A DNA stretch of 55,740 bases from CAZTDD01 sp964612675 (GCA_964612675.1 CAZTDD010000033.1:1-55740), one strand, 5' to 3'. Counted from the stretch's first letter, positions 24,223 to 33,844 are shown. Program-made: numbers and translations. Notes: generated by a model not told the origin, from the letters alone.

Positions 24223-27200
24223 TGCGTATTCTTTCAACTTTTCTGTCTTTTCTCGCTATTGTCGTAATCCTTCCGATTGCTCACGCCGAGGAGACCGTTG
24301 TCGAAATCCTCGTTTACTGGCAGGGGGACAGCATCGAGTGGTCCGGCTCGGTCGAAATATCGGATGGAGAACTGATCGCCTCGGAGGCCTATCACTGGGA
24401 AAATCAATTCGAATCTCAACTCCCTCACGAGGACCGTTGGGGGCAACGAGACTCGAACGGGATCGCCTGGGAATCCCAAACCGACGGCGACAGCGACGGT
24501 GTTCTTTTCTGCGCACAAGTGGATGACGACGATCCCATGACGATAACGCTGAATGGAAAGAGGCTGCGGACCACAGTATCGGATCTACTGAAGGCGAGTC
24601 CAAAATTCAGCGGTCTTGATGGTGACGCCCGCGTGATCCTGATGAGCTGTAAGCGCCTTGCGGAGAGCCGCGATTTGGATGGAGACGGGGACCCCGACGA
24701 GCTGATCGTCGATGAAACCGCGCGCCGTGCCCGAGGGCGCTCGGGAGAATTCGGCTCGCCAAGATCTGCTGCGGAAGCCCCCTTGTTCCCGATATCGGTA
24801 CGGGTAGTCGACGACGATGACGATATGAAGGACGGAGATATCGTCGGCGATGACGACAGCGATGCCTGGTTCGCCGATTGGGATGCGGACGACTCGGTCG
24901 ACCGACTTGTGGACTGGATCGATAACGACGGTGACAATGACGCCGATGAGATGGATATCCGCTACTTCCGCAATGGCGAACTGGTTTGGGGCTGGTTTTG
25001 GGAGGACGTGGACGACGACAACCACATGTGGTCCATTTCCAACTACGAGTACCGCGAGGCGTTTGCGTCGGATATGTACGGAGACAACATCTTTTGGCTC
25101 CAAAAATACGACCCGATCTCCAATACCTGGCTTCCGTATTCCGAATGTCCGTTTTCCTTTTACGACTTGGATGAGGACGGTCTGCCCGAGGCCGTAGTGC
25201 GTGTCAGTGCGGTGCCGAGTCCCGAGCACAACGCGAATAGCTACGGCGAAATCTGGGGACCGAATCCAACACAACCCGTTCGGGTTTCCAATGTTCGCTA
25301 CAGCTTTGATTTGGACAACGATACGACCTCCGAAAACCGATTGGATTATGATTTCGGGTTTACGCTGGTCTCGTCTCTCCCATACGAGGGCTATTCGCAC
25401 ACCAACCCATTGAGACGTCCTCCCCGAACCATGCAGAGAATCGGTCATGACCAGATGTTATCCGTCGCGGACAACGTCACGGCGGAACAAACCGGTTTCT
25501 CTTGGGATGAATTCGACCGGAATCATCGATGGGAAGGGATCTTCTGGAGCGAGCATGATTGGATTCGAATTCCGTTGTCGAATGCGGGCGGGCCGACCTA
25601 CCGCTGGAATATGCGGCGGGAATTCGATTCGAAACCGAGATCGCAGCGGCAGTTGTATTATTCAGAAGTCGATCAACGGATTCACTGTTTCGGCGCGTCT
25701 ATCGGCTGGATCGAGCACGGCCATATGTGGTCGGATGAAAAACTGGCGGAGACGAAGTTCTTCGATACCGACGGAGACGGGTTCTTCGATCGTTGGGAAG
25801 TGAATCTCGACAATCGAGGCAGTCCGGAACGTGTGGCGACCGATGTGCAAAACGTCCAGATGTTGCCCTGGGATTGGAATGAACTTCATCGCTTCTACGT
25901 GGAACTTCTGCCGCGTGTTGTAAGCTCGAACCAAGCCCTCATCTCGACAATTCAAAGCCTGGGCATTTCCTCCTCCGACACGATTCTTCCGGATGCCGTC
26001 AAGCGTCTCGAAGAGAATCTCGAATCGGTCGGCAGTATCGAGCGGCAGCGGTATGTGACGGATCTGCTGAAGGAATATTATTTCCACGCGCTTTTGGTGC
26101 GTTTGCAGGACACGATCGATTCAACCGCCCATCCCGGCAGGAAAAGCCGTCTCCATTCAATTCGTTCGCAGCTCGATCACGCGTACAACATGGGATATGC
26201 CGAAGGTGTTCTTACATTACTGGCGACCCTCGACGATCTGCCGAAGCCGGGTACGCCCGAGAGCAAAGACCTTGTCCTGCAAATCTCGAATCCGGCGAAA
26301 CGTCAACGAACGGCGGTTCCAGTCGTTTTGACACTGGAAGAAATCCAAGAACATGCACCGAACTTCGGCTCCGGGCCGTTTCGTGTAGTAGATGCGGACG
26401 GAACCATTCTGCCGAGTCAGGCGGATGATCCCGACGGCGACAGCATCAAAGACACCATCGCGTTCCAGGTCACTCTTGCGCCGGGCGAAACGCGTGAGGT
26501 CACCATTCGCTACGGTGACCAGGATACCCAGCAGCCGTATCCCAAGCGTGCGGCCGCCTATGCCGGTGAGAAATTCCATTTTTCGTGGGAGAGCGATTTG
26601 GCCGCGTTCCGTACCTACTTCGGCAAGATGGATGTGTTCGGCAAAACACAACCCTGTCTCTTCATGCGCGATATGGAGGAACCATGGGTAAACACACATG
26701 ACATGCACGCCATGGGAATGGACATTCTCAGCGTCGGCGCAACCTCCGGCCTTGGCGGTATGAATGTGTGGCACGATGGGAAACCCTACCAGGCGGATTC
26801 CTACGGGGCGGAAGGCGACAGGACGATCCGTTCGGAACCGCATTTCCGGATTCTGGCGAACGGCCCGGTTCGTGTGCTCGCTGAAATCGATCAACCTCAT
26901 TGGCAAGTGGGCGATCGAGAGTTTCATGCGACGTTGTATGTCGAGATTTGGTCCGGACACCGGCACAGTACTCTTCGTGCAACAATAAAGAGTCTCGACG
27001 GCAAACCGTTTGACTTCGGACCGGGCATGACCGTTGTCGGGGAAAAGGGCTACACCGATCCCGAAAACCGAATCATTTGGTGTTGGGGAGACCAGGGAAT
27101 CAACGCGGGCGAGATCGGTCTGGGGGTCCTGTACCCCTCTGAGTCGCTTGTCGGCGTGGAGGAGGGCGACGGGGAATTGTTAGTGCGATACAAGAGCAAC

Positions 27201-27347
27201 GGCCACAGTACAATCGAAACGGTGACCGCCGGGGGATGGACCCGCGACTATCGTTTCACCGACTCGGAAGACTGGGCCGCGTTCCTGCGCGACCTTCGCA
27301 CAGAAATCGAAACGCCCGTCAAGGTCGAGATACTGGGGACACGATGA
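24222..27347 (+). CDS. Secreted Asp-rich protein fused to a DUF4861 domain
   Basis: A 1041-residue exported protein. The signal peptide is residues 1-22. Residues about 25-680 match the protein at 19920 in order: Asp-rich loops (DLDGDGDPDE, DNDGDNDADE), a FSFYDLDEDGLPE segment, NMRREFDSK, YYSEVDQRIHCFGASIG, DTDGDGFFDRWEVN and a helical tail. Residues about 685-1041 resemble DUF4861: ISNPAKRQRTAVPVVLTLEE, DDPDGDSIKDTIAFQ, FHFSWESDLAAFRTY, GATSGLGGMNVWHDGKPY and ILANGPVRVLAEI. As I recall, that family occurs in Bacteroidota-type polysaccharide-use loci. The join suggests an extracellular enzyme with a calcium-rich accessory region. GGAGG lies 11 bases before the ATG, which overlaps the preceding stop. 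Confidence 0.82.
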   Translation: MRILSTFLSFLAIVVILPIAHAEETVVEILVYWQGDSIEWSGSVEISDGELIASEAYHWENQFESQLPHEDRWGQRDSNGIAWESQTDGDSDGVLFCAQVDDDDPMTITLNGKRLRTTVSDLLKASPKFSGLDGDARVILMSCKRLAESRDLDGDGDPDELIVDETARRARGRSGEFGSPRSAAEAPLFPISVRVVDDDDDMKDGDIVGDDDSDAWFADWDADDSVDRLVDWIDNDGDNDADEMDIRYFRNGELVWGWFWEDVDDDNHMWSISNYEYREAFASDMYGDNIFWLQKYDPISNTWLPYSECPFSFYDLDEDGLPEAVVRVSAVPSPEHNANSYGEIWGPNPTQPVRVSNVRYSFDLDNDTTSENRLDYDFGFTLVSSLPYEGYSHTNPLRRPPRTMQRIGHDQMLSVADNVTAEQTGFSWDEFDRNHRWEGIFWSEHDWIRIPLSNAGGPTYRWNMRREFDSKPRSQRQLYYSEVDQRIHCFGASIGWIEHGHMWSDEKLAETKFFDTDGDGFFDRWEVNLDNRGSPERVATDVQNVQMLPWDWNELHRFYVELLPRVVSSNQALISTIQSLGISSSDTILPDAVKRLEENLESVGSIERQRYVTDLLKEYYFHALLVRLQDTIDSTAHPGRKSRLHSIRSQLDHAYNMGYAEGVLTLLATLDDLPKPGTPESKDLVLQISNPAKRQRTAVPVVLTLEEIQEHAPNFGSGPFRVVDADGTILPSQADDPDGDSIKDTIAFQVTLAPGETREVTIRYGDQDTQQPYPKRAAAYAGEKFHFSWESDLAAFRTYFGKMDVFGKTQPCLFMRDMEEPWVNTHDMHAMGMDILSVGATSGLGGMNVWHDGKPYQADSYGAEGDRTIRSEPHFRILANGPVRVLAEIDQPHWQVGDREFHATLYVEIWSGHRHSTLRATIKSLDGKPFDFGPGMTVVGEKGYTDPENRIIWCWGDQGINAGEIGLGVLYPSESLVGVEEGDGELLVRYKSNGHSTIETVTAGGWTRDYRFTDSEDWAAFLRDLRTEIETPVKVEILGTR

Positions 27348-28585
27348 ATCGACTCGCAATTCACGGCGGCGAACGGATGTACACCGGCACGTGGCCGCGT
27401 TGGCCTGTCTGGGACGAGACCGAGGTCCGAAATCTTCGTTCGGTTCTTGAAAGTCCGTTTTGGGGCGGGACGACGCGAGGCCCGATGTTGCAGCAGATCG
27501 CCGAGAAATTCGCGCATTACTGCGATTGCGCTTATGGAATTCCCATGGCGAATGGGACGGTCACGCTTGAACTTGCGCTTCGCGGCCTCGGCGTCGGTGA
27601 AGGCGATGAGGTGATTGTACCCGCGTTTACTTTCGCCGCAGTCCCTATGGCGGTGCTCAATGCCGGAGCGACACCCGTGTTTGTCGATCTCGATCCGACG
27701 ACACTTTGCATGTCCGCGGACGCGATTCGGTTTGCTCTCGCCTCGAACACAAGAGCAGTGATCCCGGTTCACACCGCCGGGCAACCCGCCGATATGCCCG
27801 CAATCCACCGTGTGGCTGAAGAGAAGAATCTCCATGTCGTTGAAGACTGTGCCCAGAGTCACGGTGCCGTTTATCAAGGACGCAAGATGGGGTCGTTCGG
27901 GATCTGTGGATCCTACAGCTTTCAGCAGTTCAAAAACATGACCTGCGGCGAAGGCGGGATGGTGGTCACAAACGATGAACGATTTGCCGAACTGCTGGAT
28001 TATTCGTTTTCGAAGTTCGGCCGTGTGAAAGGCGGGCATTGGTACGATCATTCATATGCCGCGACAAACGCGACTCTAACCGAGCTGCAGGCGGGCGTTC
28101 TTTTGGCGCAATTCGAACGTCTGGAAGAACAGACAGAGCGCCGGGCAAGGGCAGGGAAGTACTTAATCGAAGCACTGGCGGATGTTCCGGGCATCGAGCC
28201 GGTCGACTGGGCACCCGGTACCGACCGGCATGGATATCATCTATTCGTTTTCTATTACGATGCAGATTGGTTCAGCGGAGCGCCAAGAAAGACCTTTGTC
28301 GACGCGTTGAACGCCGAGCTGGGTTCGGAGGATTTGGCGGGCGAACTCTATCCGCGTCTGCTTTATGAGACATCGATGTTCGATTGTGAGAGAATGACGG
28401 TGGCCGGGGCTCCGGGCCGAACGTTTCGTTTCCACGAGTGCCCCCACGCGGAAAAGGCGAGCCGAAGCGCAGTGATGATTCACCAGCGTGCGCTTCTGGC
28501 CGAGAATAAAGCACTTGACTATGTGGTTGAGTCGATTCGAAAAATCCAGACACATGCTGCCGATTTGGTGACAACAACATGCTGA
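27344..28585 (+). CDS. DegT/DnrJ/EryC1/StrS aminotransferase 2
   Basis: A second PLP sugar/cyclitol aminotransferase, 413 residues. The PLP lysine is K197 in YSFQQFKNMTCGEGG and the Asp is D168 in VVEDCAQSHG. GIPMANGTVTLELALRGL and PAFTFAAVPMAVLNAGATPVFVD are the usual cofactor-domain strands. It differs clearly from the first aminotransferase, so the pair are not a recent duplication and likely use different substrates or run in opposite directions. An upstream in-frame TTG or GTG is possible, but ATG 27344 begins MNRLAIHGGE as expected and overlaps the preceding stop (ATGA). The end overlaps the transporter start. Confidence 0.9.
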   Translation: MNRLAIHGGERMYTGTWPRWPVWDETEVRNLRSVLESPFWGGTTRGPMLQQIAEKFAHYCDCAYGIPMANGTVTLELALRGLGVGEGDEVIVPAFTFAAVPMAVLNAGATPVFVDLDPTTLCMSADAIRFALASNTRAVIPVHTAGQPADMPAIHRVAEEKNLHVVEDCAQSHGAVYQGRKMGSFGICGSYSFQQFKNMTCGEGGMVVTNDERFAELLDYSFSKFGRVKGGHWYDHSYAATNATLTELQAGVLLAQFERLEEQTERRARAGKYLIEALADVPGIEPVDWAPGTDRHGYHLFVFYYDADWFSGAPRKTFVDALNAELGSEDLAGELYPRLLYETSMFDCERMTVAGAPGRTFRFHECPHAEKASRSAVMIHQRALLAENKALDYVVESIRKIQTHAADLVTTTC

Positions 28586-30039
28586 CACAAATTGACTACA
28601 TCGTAATCGCCGCGTACGCCTGCGTGGTCGCCGGCCTGGGGTGGATCGCGAAAAGGAAGATCAAAACCCTGGACGATTATTTCGCGGGCGGCCATAAGCT
28701 GCCGTGGTGGGTCGCCGCGATCTCGCATCATGTTTCCGGCTACAGTGCCGTTGTCTTTGTCGGATTCGCGAGCCGCGCCTATACGGCCGGATTCAGTATG
28801 TGGACCTTGTTCGCTCTGCCGACCTTCCTGGCGATGCTGATCGGTGCGTTCGTGTGGGCGCCGCGATGGGCCAGACTGCGTGTGTCGACCGCTGTCGAAT
28901 ACCTGGAGTATCGATTCAATAACCTCACACGACAGGTGATTGCATGGTGCGGAATCGGCGTCAAGTTTATCGATGAAGGCGTGAAACTGTATGCGCTGTC
29001 GGTTGTTGTGAATGTGTGTACCGGCTGGCCGATCGGGGAGGTCATCGTCGGCACGGGAATCATTACGATTCTGTATGTCTTCTTTGGGGGACTGTGGGCG
29101 ACGGCGTTTACCGATGTCGCTCAGTTTATCATCCAGAGCCTATTCGTTGTGATCCTTGTCCCTCTGGTGTTGGGAGCGGTCGGCGGCTGGGACGGACTCT
29201 GGAGTCAACTGCCCGAGGAAAGCGCCGGGTTTTTCAGCAGCAGCATCCCTCCCGATTTTGTCTTCGTTTTCTTTTTTGTTGTTGTGCTCAGTTACAATGG
29301 CGGGACATGGGGTCTGGCGCAGCGCTTCTACTCCATCGGCAAGGGAGGCGATGCACGCAAGGCGGCCCTGGTATCGTCTGTCTTGTATTTGATTTACCCG
29401 TTGGCTGTGTTTATTCCCGCGTGGGCCGGACCGATCCTGCTGGATGAAATCGCCAGCCCGGAGCATGCCTATATTCTGGTGGCCCAACAGCTGCTGTCGG
29501 AGGTCGCCCCCGGGCTTATGGGGCTGCTTGTGATCTCGATGTTTGCCGCGACCATGTCGATGATCGACAGCGACCTCAACGCCCTCGCGGCGGTATTCAC
29601 GAAAGACATTTATCGGAAGACCTTTAAACCCGATTCCTCGGACGCGCATCTAATGCGTGTAGGCTTGGTATCGACAGTTGTCTTGGGCTTTCTGACAATC
29701 GCCAGTGCGCTTATTGTCTTGACCAATCCGGCGAGCGAACGGGCGTTTAAGGTGACCGTCGAGTGGTTCACGGCGCTGCTGGGGCCGGTAACGATTCCTC
29801 TGTTGTTCGGGATGTTGTTTTCGCGAACCACCTGGCGTGGCGCGTTGGCTTCCGTTGTCGCCGGTCTGGTTACGTTTGCGATTCTGAGGCTGAATTTCCC
29901 GGGGCAGTTTGCTATTTACACAGGCGGCGAGCTGCTTGTCGCTTTTCTGGTATTCTTCGGTGAAGGATATTTGTTCCAGCATACAGAGGAAGAACGTCAG
30001 CGTATCGATCGAATCTTCACACAGCTCCAGAAAGACTGA
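28579..30039 (+). CDS. Sodium/solute symporter (SSS family)
   Basis: A 486-residue inner-membrane secondary transporter with about 13 helices. The opening ...DYIVIAAYACVVAGLG then TLDDYFAGGHKLPWWVAAISHHVSGYSAV is the SSS signature; further on come GTGIITILYVFFGGLWATAFTDVAQF, the conserved helix 5-6 region, and FAATMSMIDSDLNALAAVFTKDIY, the helix 9 sodium-site region. The family takes up sugars, inositols or acids with sodium. The ATG overlaps the aminotransferase stop by seven bases, so it is the last step of the same transcript and probably brings in the locus substrate. A sugar or cyclitol cargo fits the neighbours but is not proven. Confidence 0.9.
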   Translation: MLTQIDYIVIAAYACVVAGLGWIAKRKIKTLDDYFAGGHKLPWWVAAISHHVSGYSAVVFVGFASRAYTAGFSMWTLFALPTFLAMLIGAFVWAPRWARLRVSTAVEYLEYRFNNLTRQVIAWCGIGVKFIDEGVKLYALSVVVNVCTGWPIGEVIVGTGIITILYVFFGGLWATAFTDVAQFIIQSLFVVILVPLVLGAVGGWDGLWSQLPEESAGFFSSSIPPDFVFVFFFVVVLSYNGGTWGLAQRFYSIGKGGDARKAALVSSVLYLIYPLAVFIPAWAGPILLDEIASPEHAYILVAQQLLSEVAPGLMGLLVISMFAATMSMIDSDLNALAAVFTKDIYRKTFKPDSSDAHLMRVGLVSTVVLGFLTIASALIVLTNPASERAFKVTVEWFTALLGPVTIPLLFGMLFSRTTWRGALASVVAGLVTFAILRLNFPGQFAIYTGGELLVAFLVFFGEGYLFQHTEEERQRIDRIFTQLQKD

Positions 30040-30050
30040 CAGGAACAACC

Positions 30051-31645
30051 GTGAACTGTCTCGCGCGACAAATCCAAAACGGAAACACTCCAATTTGTCT
30101 TGGTCAAAAAGCGCTTTTTGCTGGAATCATACTTTCTCTTCTGCTGCATCTATCGGGATGCGGTGAAGAGCCCGCCGAGGAACCTCACGTAGCGAAACAA
30201 GCACCCGCGACGCCCACACAACCGCTTGCGAAAACACCAACGGCAATTGAGGCCCAGGAGTGGGAAGAGGTGGGGATTGCGTTGGTGGATCGTCTCTCCA
30301 CAGCGATGCCCGGCGATCTTGATGAGATCAGAAAACGCGGTGTACTGCGTGTGCTCGTCAATTACGATAAAACACGGTTTTTTGTCGTAAACGGTAAGCC
30401 GCGCGGTTATGAATATGAACTGCTCCACGAATATGAAAAACAGTTGAATAAGGGAATATCCAGAAGAGAACTCAAAACGAAAATTGTCTTCGTGCCGACT
30501 TCTTTTGAAAACCTGATTCCATTTCTCCTTGATGGAAAGGGGGACATGATATCCGCCGGGATGACTGTGACACGGGATCGTCGGGAATTGGTTGATTTTA
30601 CGCAACCGTATATCCGCAATGTGGACGAAATGGTTGTGGCAAATCAACATGTCGAGCTACCGCACTCGATTGAGGATCTTTCAGACCGAATGTTTTACGT
30701 CCTTCGTTCCAGCAGTTACGCGGAGCATCTCCGGGAACTCAGCAAGCAATTGGAGAACGCCGGGGAAGAGCCGATCCGTGTCGTTGAAGGCGACAGTACA
30801 CTGGAAACCGAGGATATCCTCGAATTGGTCAACGCGGGGATTGTCGATCTGACGGTAGCGGACCGCCGAGTGGCGGAGTTGTGGTCGGGCGTACTGGAGA
30901 ATATTGTTCTCTGCGAGGATGTAATTATCCGTTCCGGAGGCAGTATCGCGTGGGCTGTGCGGAAGGGATCGCCAGAGATCTTGGAGAGCCTGAACCGTTT
31001 CGTAATAAAGACCCGCCAAGGGACGCTGCTCGGGAATATTCTATTCAAACGTTATTACGAAAACACAAAATGGATCAGTAACCCGTTATCGGGCGACAAA
31101 ATTGAACGACTCGGTGAAATCGAGTCATTTATCAGAAAATACAGCGAAATGTACGGTTTTGACTGGCGTTTGATCGCCGCGATGGCCTATCAGGAATCCG
31201 GTTTGAACCATGATAGAAAAAGCCATGCGGGTGCGGTTGGGATCATGCGGGTGCTTCCAAAAACCGCTGCGGCGGAGCCGATCACTATCGATAATGTTTG
31301 GGAACTCGAAGACAATATTCACGCCGGTGTAAAAATTCTCGACAATTATCGGCAGCGTTTTGTGGACATTTCGGATATGACTCCTGCGGCACAGATCGAT
31401 TTTGCATTAGCCGCCTCTATAACGCCGGTTACAATCGAATCACGGAAATGCGTGAGAGGGCGGAAAAAGCGGGTCTCGATCCGAACAAATGGTTCATGAA
31501 CGTTGAGCGAACGACGCTTCAATATATCGGCCAGGAAACCGTTCGCTATGTCGCAAATATCAATAAATATTATCTCGCCTACAAACTCTCCGGCGACCTT
31601 CTCGAGCACCGCGACGACGAACGGTCGGTGTTGAAGGAGGGGTGA
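30051..31645 (+). pseudogene. Frameshifted MltF-like lytic transglycosylase with solute-binding domain
   Basis: Begins with GTG 30051, 11 bases after the symporter stop, with an AGGA site. A lipoprotein signal peptide ends in LLHLSGC. Residues about 80-330 form a periplasmic solute-binding domain (IRKRGVLRVLVNYD, GMTVTRDRRELVDFTQPY). A lytic transglycosylase domain follows with catalytic E382 in MAYQESGLN and AVGIMRVLP. At about 31411-31420 the frame breaks: the current frame leaves the family and stops at 31499, while frame +3 continues with LYNAGYNRITEMRER and YVANINKYYLAYKL to 31645. Adding one base in CCGCCTCTAT would restore the family sequence SYNAGYNRI. Either a real frameshift or an assembly error. 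Murein turnover is the family role; its link to the upstream transporter is unclear. Confidence 0.85.
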
Positions 31646-31707
31646 GAATATAGAGAGCGAGCGTGGTAAGCTGCTTCATGCCCTAGCCTTGAGGTGGAGG
31701 TGAATAG

Positions 31708-32193
31708 GTGAGCAGGTTGCGAGTCTACTTGGACACATCGGCGGTGGGAGGTTATTTCGATGAAGAGTTTGCCGATTCAACTCGGCGGATGTTCGATGCG
31801 TTTCGTCACGGCACTTTGATACCTCTCGTTTCGGAGACGTTGCTGGATGAGATAGAGGAAGCGCCCGATCGGGTTCGAGGTCTCTTGGATGAGTTACTAG
31901 ACCTTGGAGTTGAGCGGCTGGAAGCAGTGAAAGCCTCTTATGATTTGCAGGAGGCGTATGTACTGAGAGGTGTGATTAGTCAGAGTTATGCAAGCGACGC
32001 TTTGCACGTGGCCCAGGCGACGCTGGCAAAGGCGGATGTCATAGTCTCGTGGAATTTTAAACACCTTGTTCAACCAAAGAGAATTCGGGGGTATAATACG
32101 GTCAACCAACAGTGGCAACTCGATCCGATTGTCATCATGACTCCGCTTGATCTTATGCAGAGTTTGGAGGAAAACGAAGACAGTGACGACTAA
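31708..32193 (+). CDS. PIN-domain protein, VapC-like toxin candidate
   Basis: A 161-residue PIN-fold protein, expected to be a metal-dependent ribonuclease. Acidic residues of the active site are visible: D near the start (VYLDTSAVGGYFDEE), E in ETLLDEIEEA, D in YASDALHVAQAT and D in KADVIVSWNFKHLV; the last two segments are the usual PIN C-terminal signature. The start is GTG 31708 after GGTGGAGGTG. The gene downstream overlaps it by 11 bases and holds two copies of a small module, which suggests a two-gene toxin-antitoxin pair with the toxin first, opposite to the usual VapBC order. The toxin role is inferred; some PIN genes are solitary. Confidence 0.85.
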   Translation: MSRLRVYLDTSAVGGYFDEEFADSTRRMFDAFRHGTLIPLVSETLLDEIEEAPDRVRGLLDELLDLGVERLEAVKASYDLQEAYVLRGVISQSYASDALHVAQATLAKADVIVSWNFKHLVQPKRIRGYNTVNQQWQLDPIVIMTPLDLMQSLEENEDSDD

Positions 32194-32575
32194 GAAGACC
32201 TTTGACTGCATAGAGATGACGTTGCGCATCCAGGAGAAGATCGCCGAAGAGACGCAAGGATTGTCCCCGGAGCAACGCCTGCAGCGACAGAAACGTGTCG
32301 TCGAAAACGGACCTTTCGCGGAACGTTGGAAAGCGCCGGTTTCTCAAAGTCGCAAGAGCGGCGAAATCCCCAGACCGATCGCGCGAGAGAAGAAGAGGAA
32401 ATCATTTGATTGCGTGGAGATGAAACACCGAATTCAGGAACGACTTGCTGAAGAGACAAAGGGTATGTCCCCGGAAGAACGCCACTCCTATATGCGCCGG
32501 AAATCAGAGAACAGTCCCTTCGCAGAAAAGTGGAAACCCGCCGGCCATACCGAATCCCGGGAGCATGGTCAATAA
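32183..32575 (+). CDS. Tandem-module partner of the PIN gene, putative antitoxin
   Basis: A 130-residue hydrophilic protein made of two copies of one module joined by about 20 residues. Both read FDC[IV]EM, then RIQE, AEET, G[LM]SPE, EN and PFAE[RK]WK; by hand count 28 of 47 aligned residues agree. I start at GTG 32183, inside the end of the PIN gene, after GGAGGAAAACGA; this removes an upstream in-frame extension that would lie in the PIN sequence. Single modules of this kind are, from memory, found beside PIN toxins. No helix-turn-helix or ribbon-helix-helix is recognised. If it is an antitoxin, the double module could bind two toxin molecules. Confidence 0.75.
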   Translation: MTTKKTFDCIEMTLRIQEKIAEETQGLSPEQRLQRQKRVVENGPFAERWKAPVSQSRKSGEIPRPIAREKKRKSFDCVEMKHRIQERLAEETKGMSPEERHSYMRRKSENSPFAEKWKPAGHTESREHGQ

Positions 32576-32629
32576 CAGCACATCGGTTTCGTGCGCATAA
32601 ATCGGATCGATCGGGTTACCCACTATACA

Positions 32630-33844
32630 TCACTCCCCCACGGTAAACAGCGCATTCAAAAACGCATCCGCATCGAACGGTTCGAGATCGTCGATCTTCT
32701 CCCCGATGCCGATATACTTGACCGGCAGTTTGAACTGATCGTGGATCGCGATGGTGACTCCGCCTTTCGCGGTCCCGTCCAGCTTTGTCAGTATCACACC
32801 GGTTACAGTACACGACTCAGTGAAATGTTTTGCCTGCTGAAGCGCGTTCTGACCGGTGGAAGCGTCCAGAACAAGTAAAGTCTCGTGAGGAGCCCCCGGA
32901 AACTCCCTGCCGATAACACGGCCCATCTTCGCCAGCTCCTGCATCAGGTTGTACTTCGTATGAAGCCGCCCGGCGGTGTCGACGATGATCGCATCGTGCC
33001 CTTGCGACCGGGCCGCGTGAATCGCGTCATACACAACCGAAGACGGGTCCGAGCCTTCCTGTCCCCGCACGATGTCGCTGTCCGCACGCTCCGCCCAAAT
33101 CGCCAGTTGATCGATCGCCGCCGCTCGGAAGGTGTCCGCCGCCACAAGCAGGACTTTCTTCCCGTCGGTGCGGAATCGATGAGCCAGTTTCCCGATAGCG
33201 GTCGTTTTCCCGACACCGTTAACACCTACAACCAGGTATACCGACGGCCCGTCCACCGCCTGCTTTAGCTCACGTTCTTCGCTCGCGATCATCCGGCCGA
33301 TGGCTTCTTTCAGCGTGCCGGTCAGCCAATCGATGTCTTTGCTGCCCTTCTTCTTCTGATACTTGACCTCATCCCTCAGGTGGTCGATCAACCGAAGGGT
33401 TGTATCCACACCGACGTCGGCGGTGATGAGGGTTTCTTCGAGATCGTCCAGAAGATCGTCGTCGATCTTCCCGTGACGCTGGAATGCTGAAATGGTTTTG
33501 CTGACAATCGCGTCGCGCGACGCTCGCAATCGGTCGACCAGTTTGCCGAAAAAGCCGCGTTTTCGGGGCTGTTCCCCCGGTTCCTCTTCCTCGACCTCAG
33601 GCTCTTCCTCTGCCGCCGGTTCGGGCTCTTCTGTGGAAGGAGAGGAAGCGACCTCTTCAGCCTCGACATGCGGCAGCTCGCGCGGTTCTTCCTCTTCTGC
33701 AACGGCGAGCTGTTCGGGCTGAACCGCTTCAGGCTCTTCGGTGGCGGCCGCCTCGGTCTCCGGTGCGGATTCCTCCGTCTCGGGCTGCTGCTCTTCGGCT
33801 TCTTCCGTTGTCTCTTCGGTCTTCTTTCGCTTCCAGAAACGCAT
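32630..33844 (-). CDS. ftsY: Signal recognition particle receptor FtsY
   Basis: Membrane-associated GTPase that receives ribosome-SRP complexes for co-translational membrane insertion. Residues 1 to about 110 form an acidic Glu-rich region, as usual in FtsY. The NG domain follows, with G1 VGVNGVGKTTAIGKLAH, DTFRAAAIDQL (the I-box/insertion region), G3 VDTAGRLHTK and G4 LTKLDGTAKGG, and the conserved end GIGEKIDDLEPFDADAF. Length 404 residues. I prefer ATG 33844 (MRFWKRKK, typical of the family) over GTG 33856. It converges with the PIN partner gene with 54 bases between stops. Confidence 0.96.
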   Translation of the reverse strand: MRFWKRKKTEETTEEAEEQQPETEESAPETEAAATEEPEAVQPEQLAVAEEEEPRELPHVEAEEVASSPSTEEPEPAAEEEPEVEEEEPGEQPRKRGFFGKLVDRLRASRDAIVSKTISAFQRHGKIDDDLLDDLEETLITADVGVDTTLRLIDHLRDEVKYQKKKGSKDIDWLTGTLKEAIGRMIASEERELKQAVDGPSVYLVVGVNGVGKTTAIGKLAHRFRTDGKKVLLVAADTFRAAAIDQLAIWAERADSDIVRGQEGSDPSSVVYDAIHAARSQGHDAIIVDTAGRLHTKYNLMQELAKMGRVIGREFPGAPHETLLVLDASTGQNALQQAKHFTESCTVTGVILTKLDGTAKGGVTIAIHDQFKLPVKYIGIGEKIDDLEPFDADAFLNALFTVGE

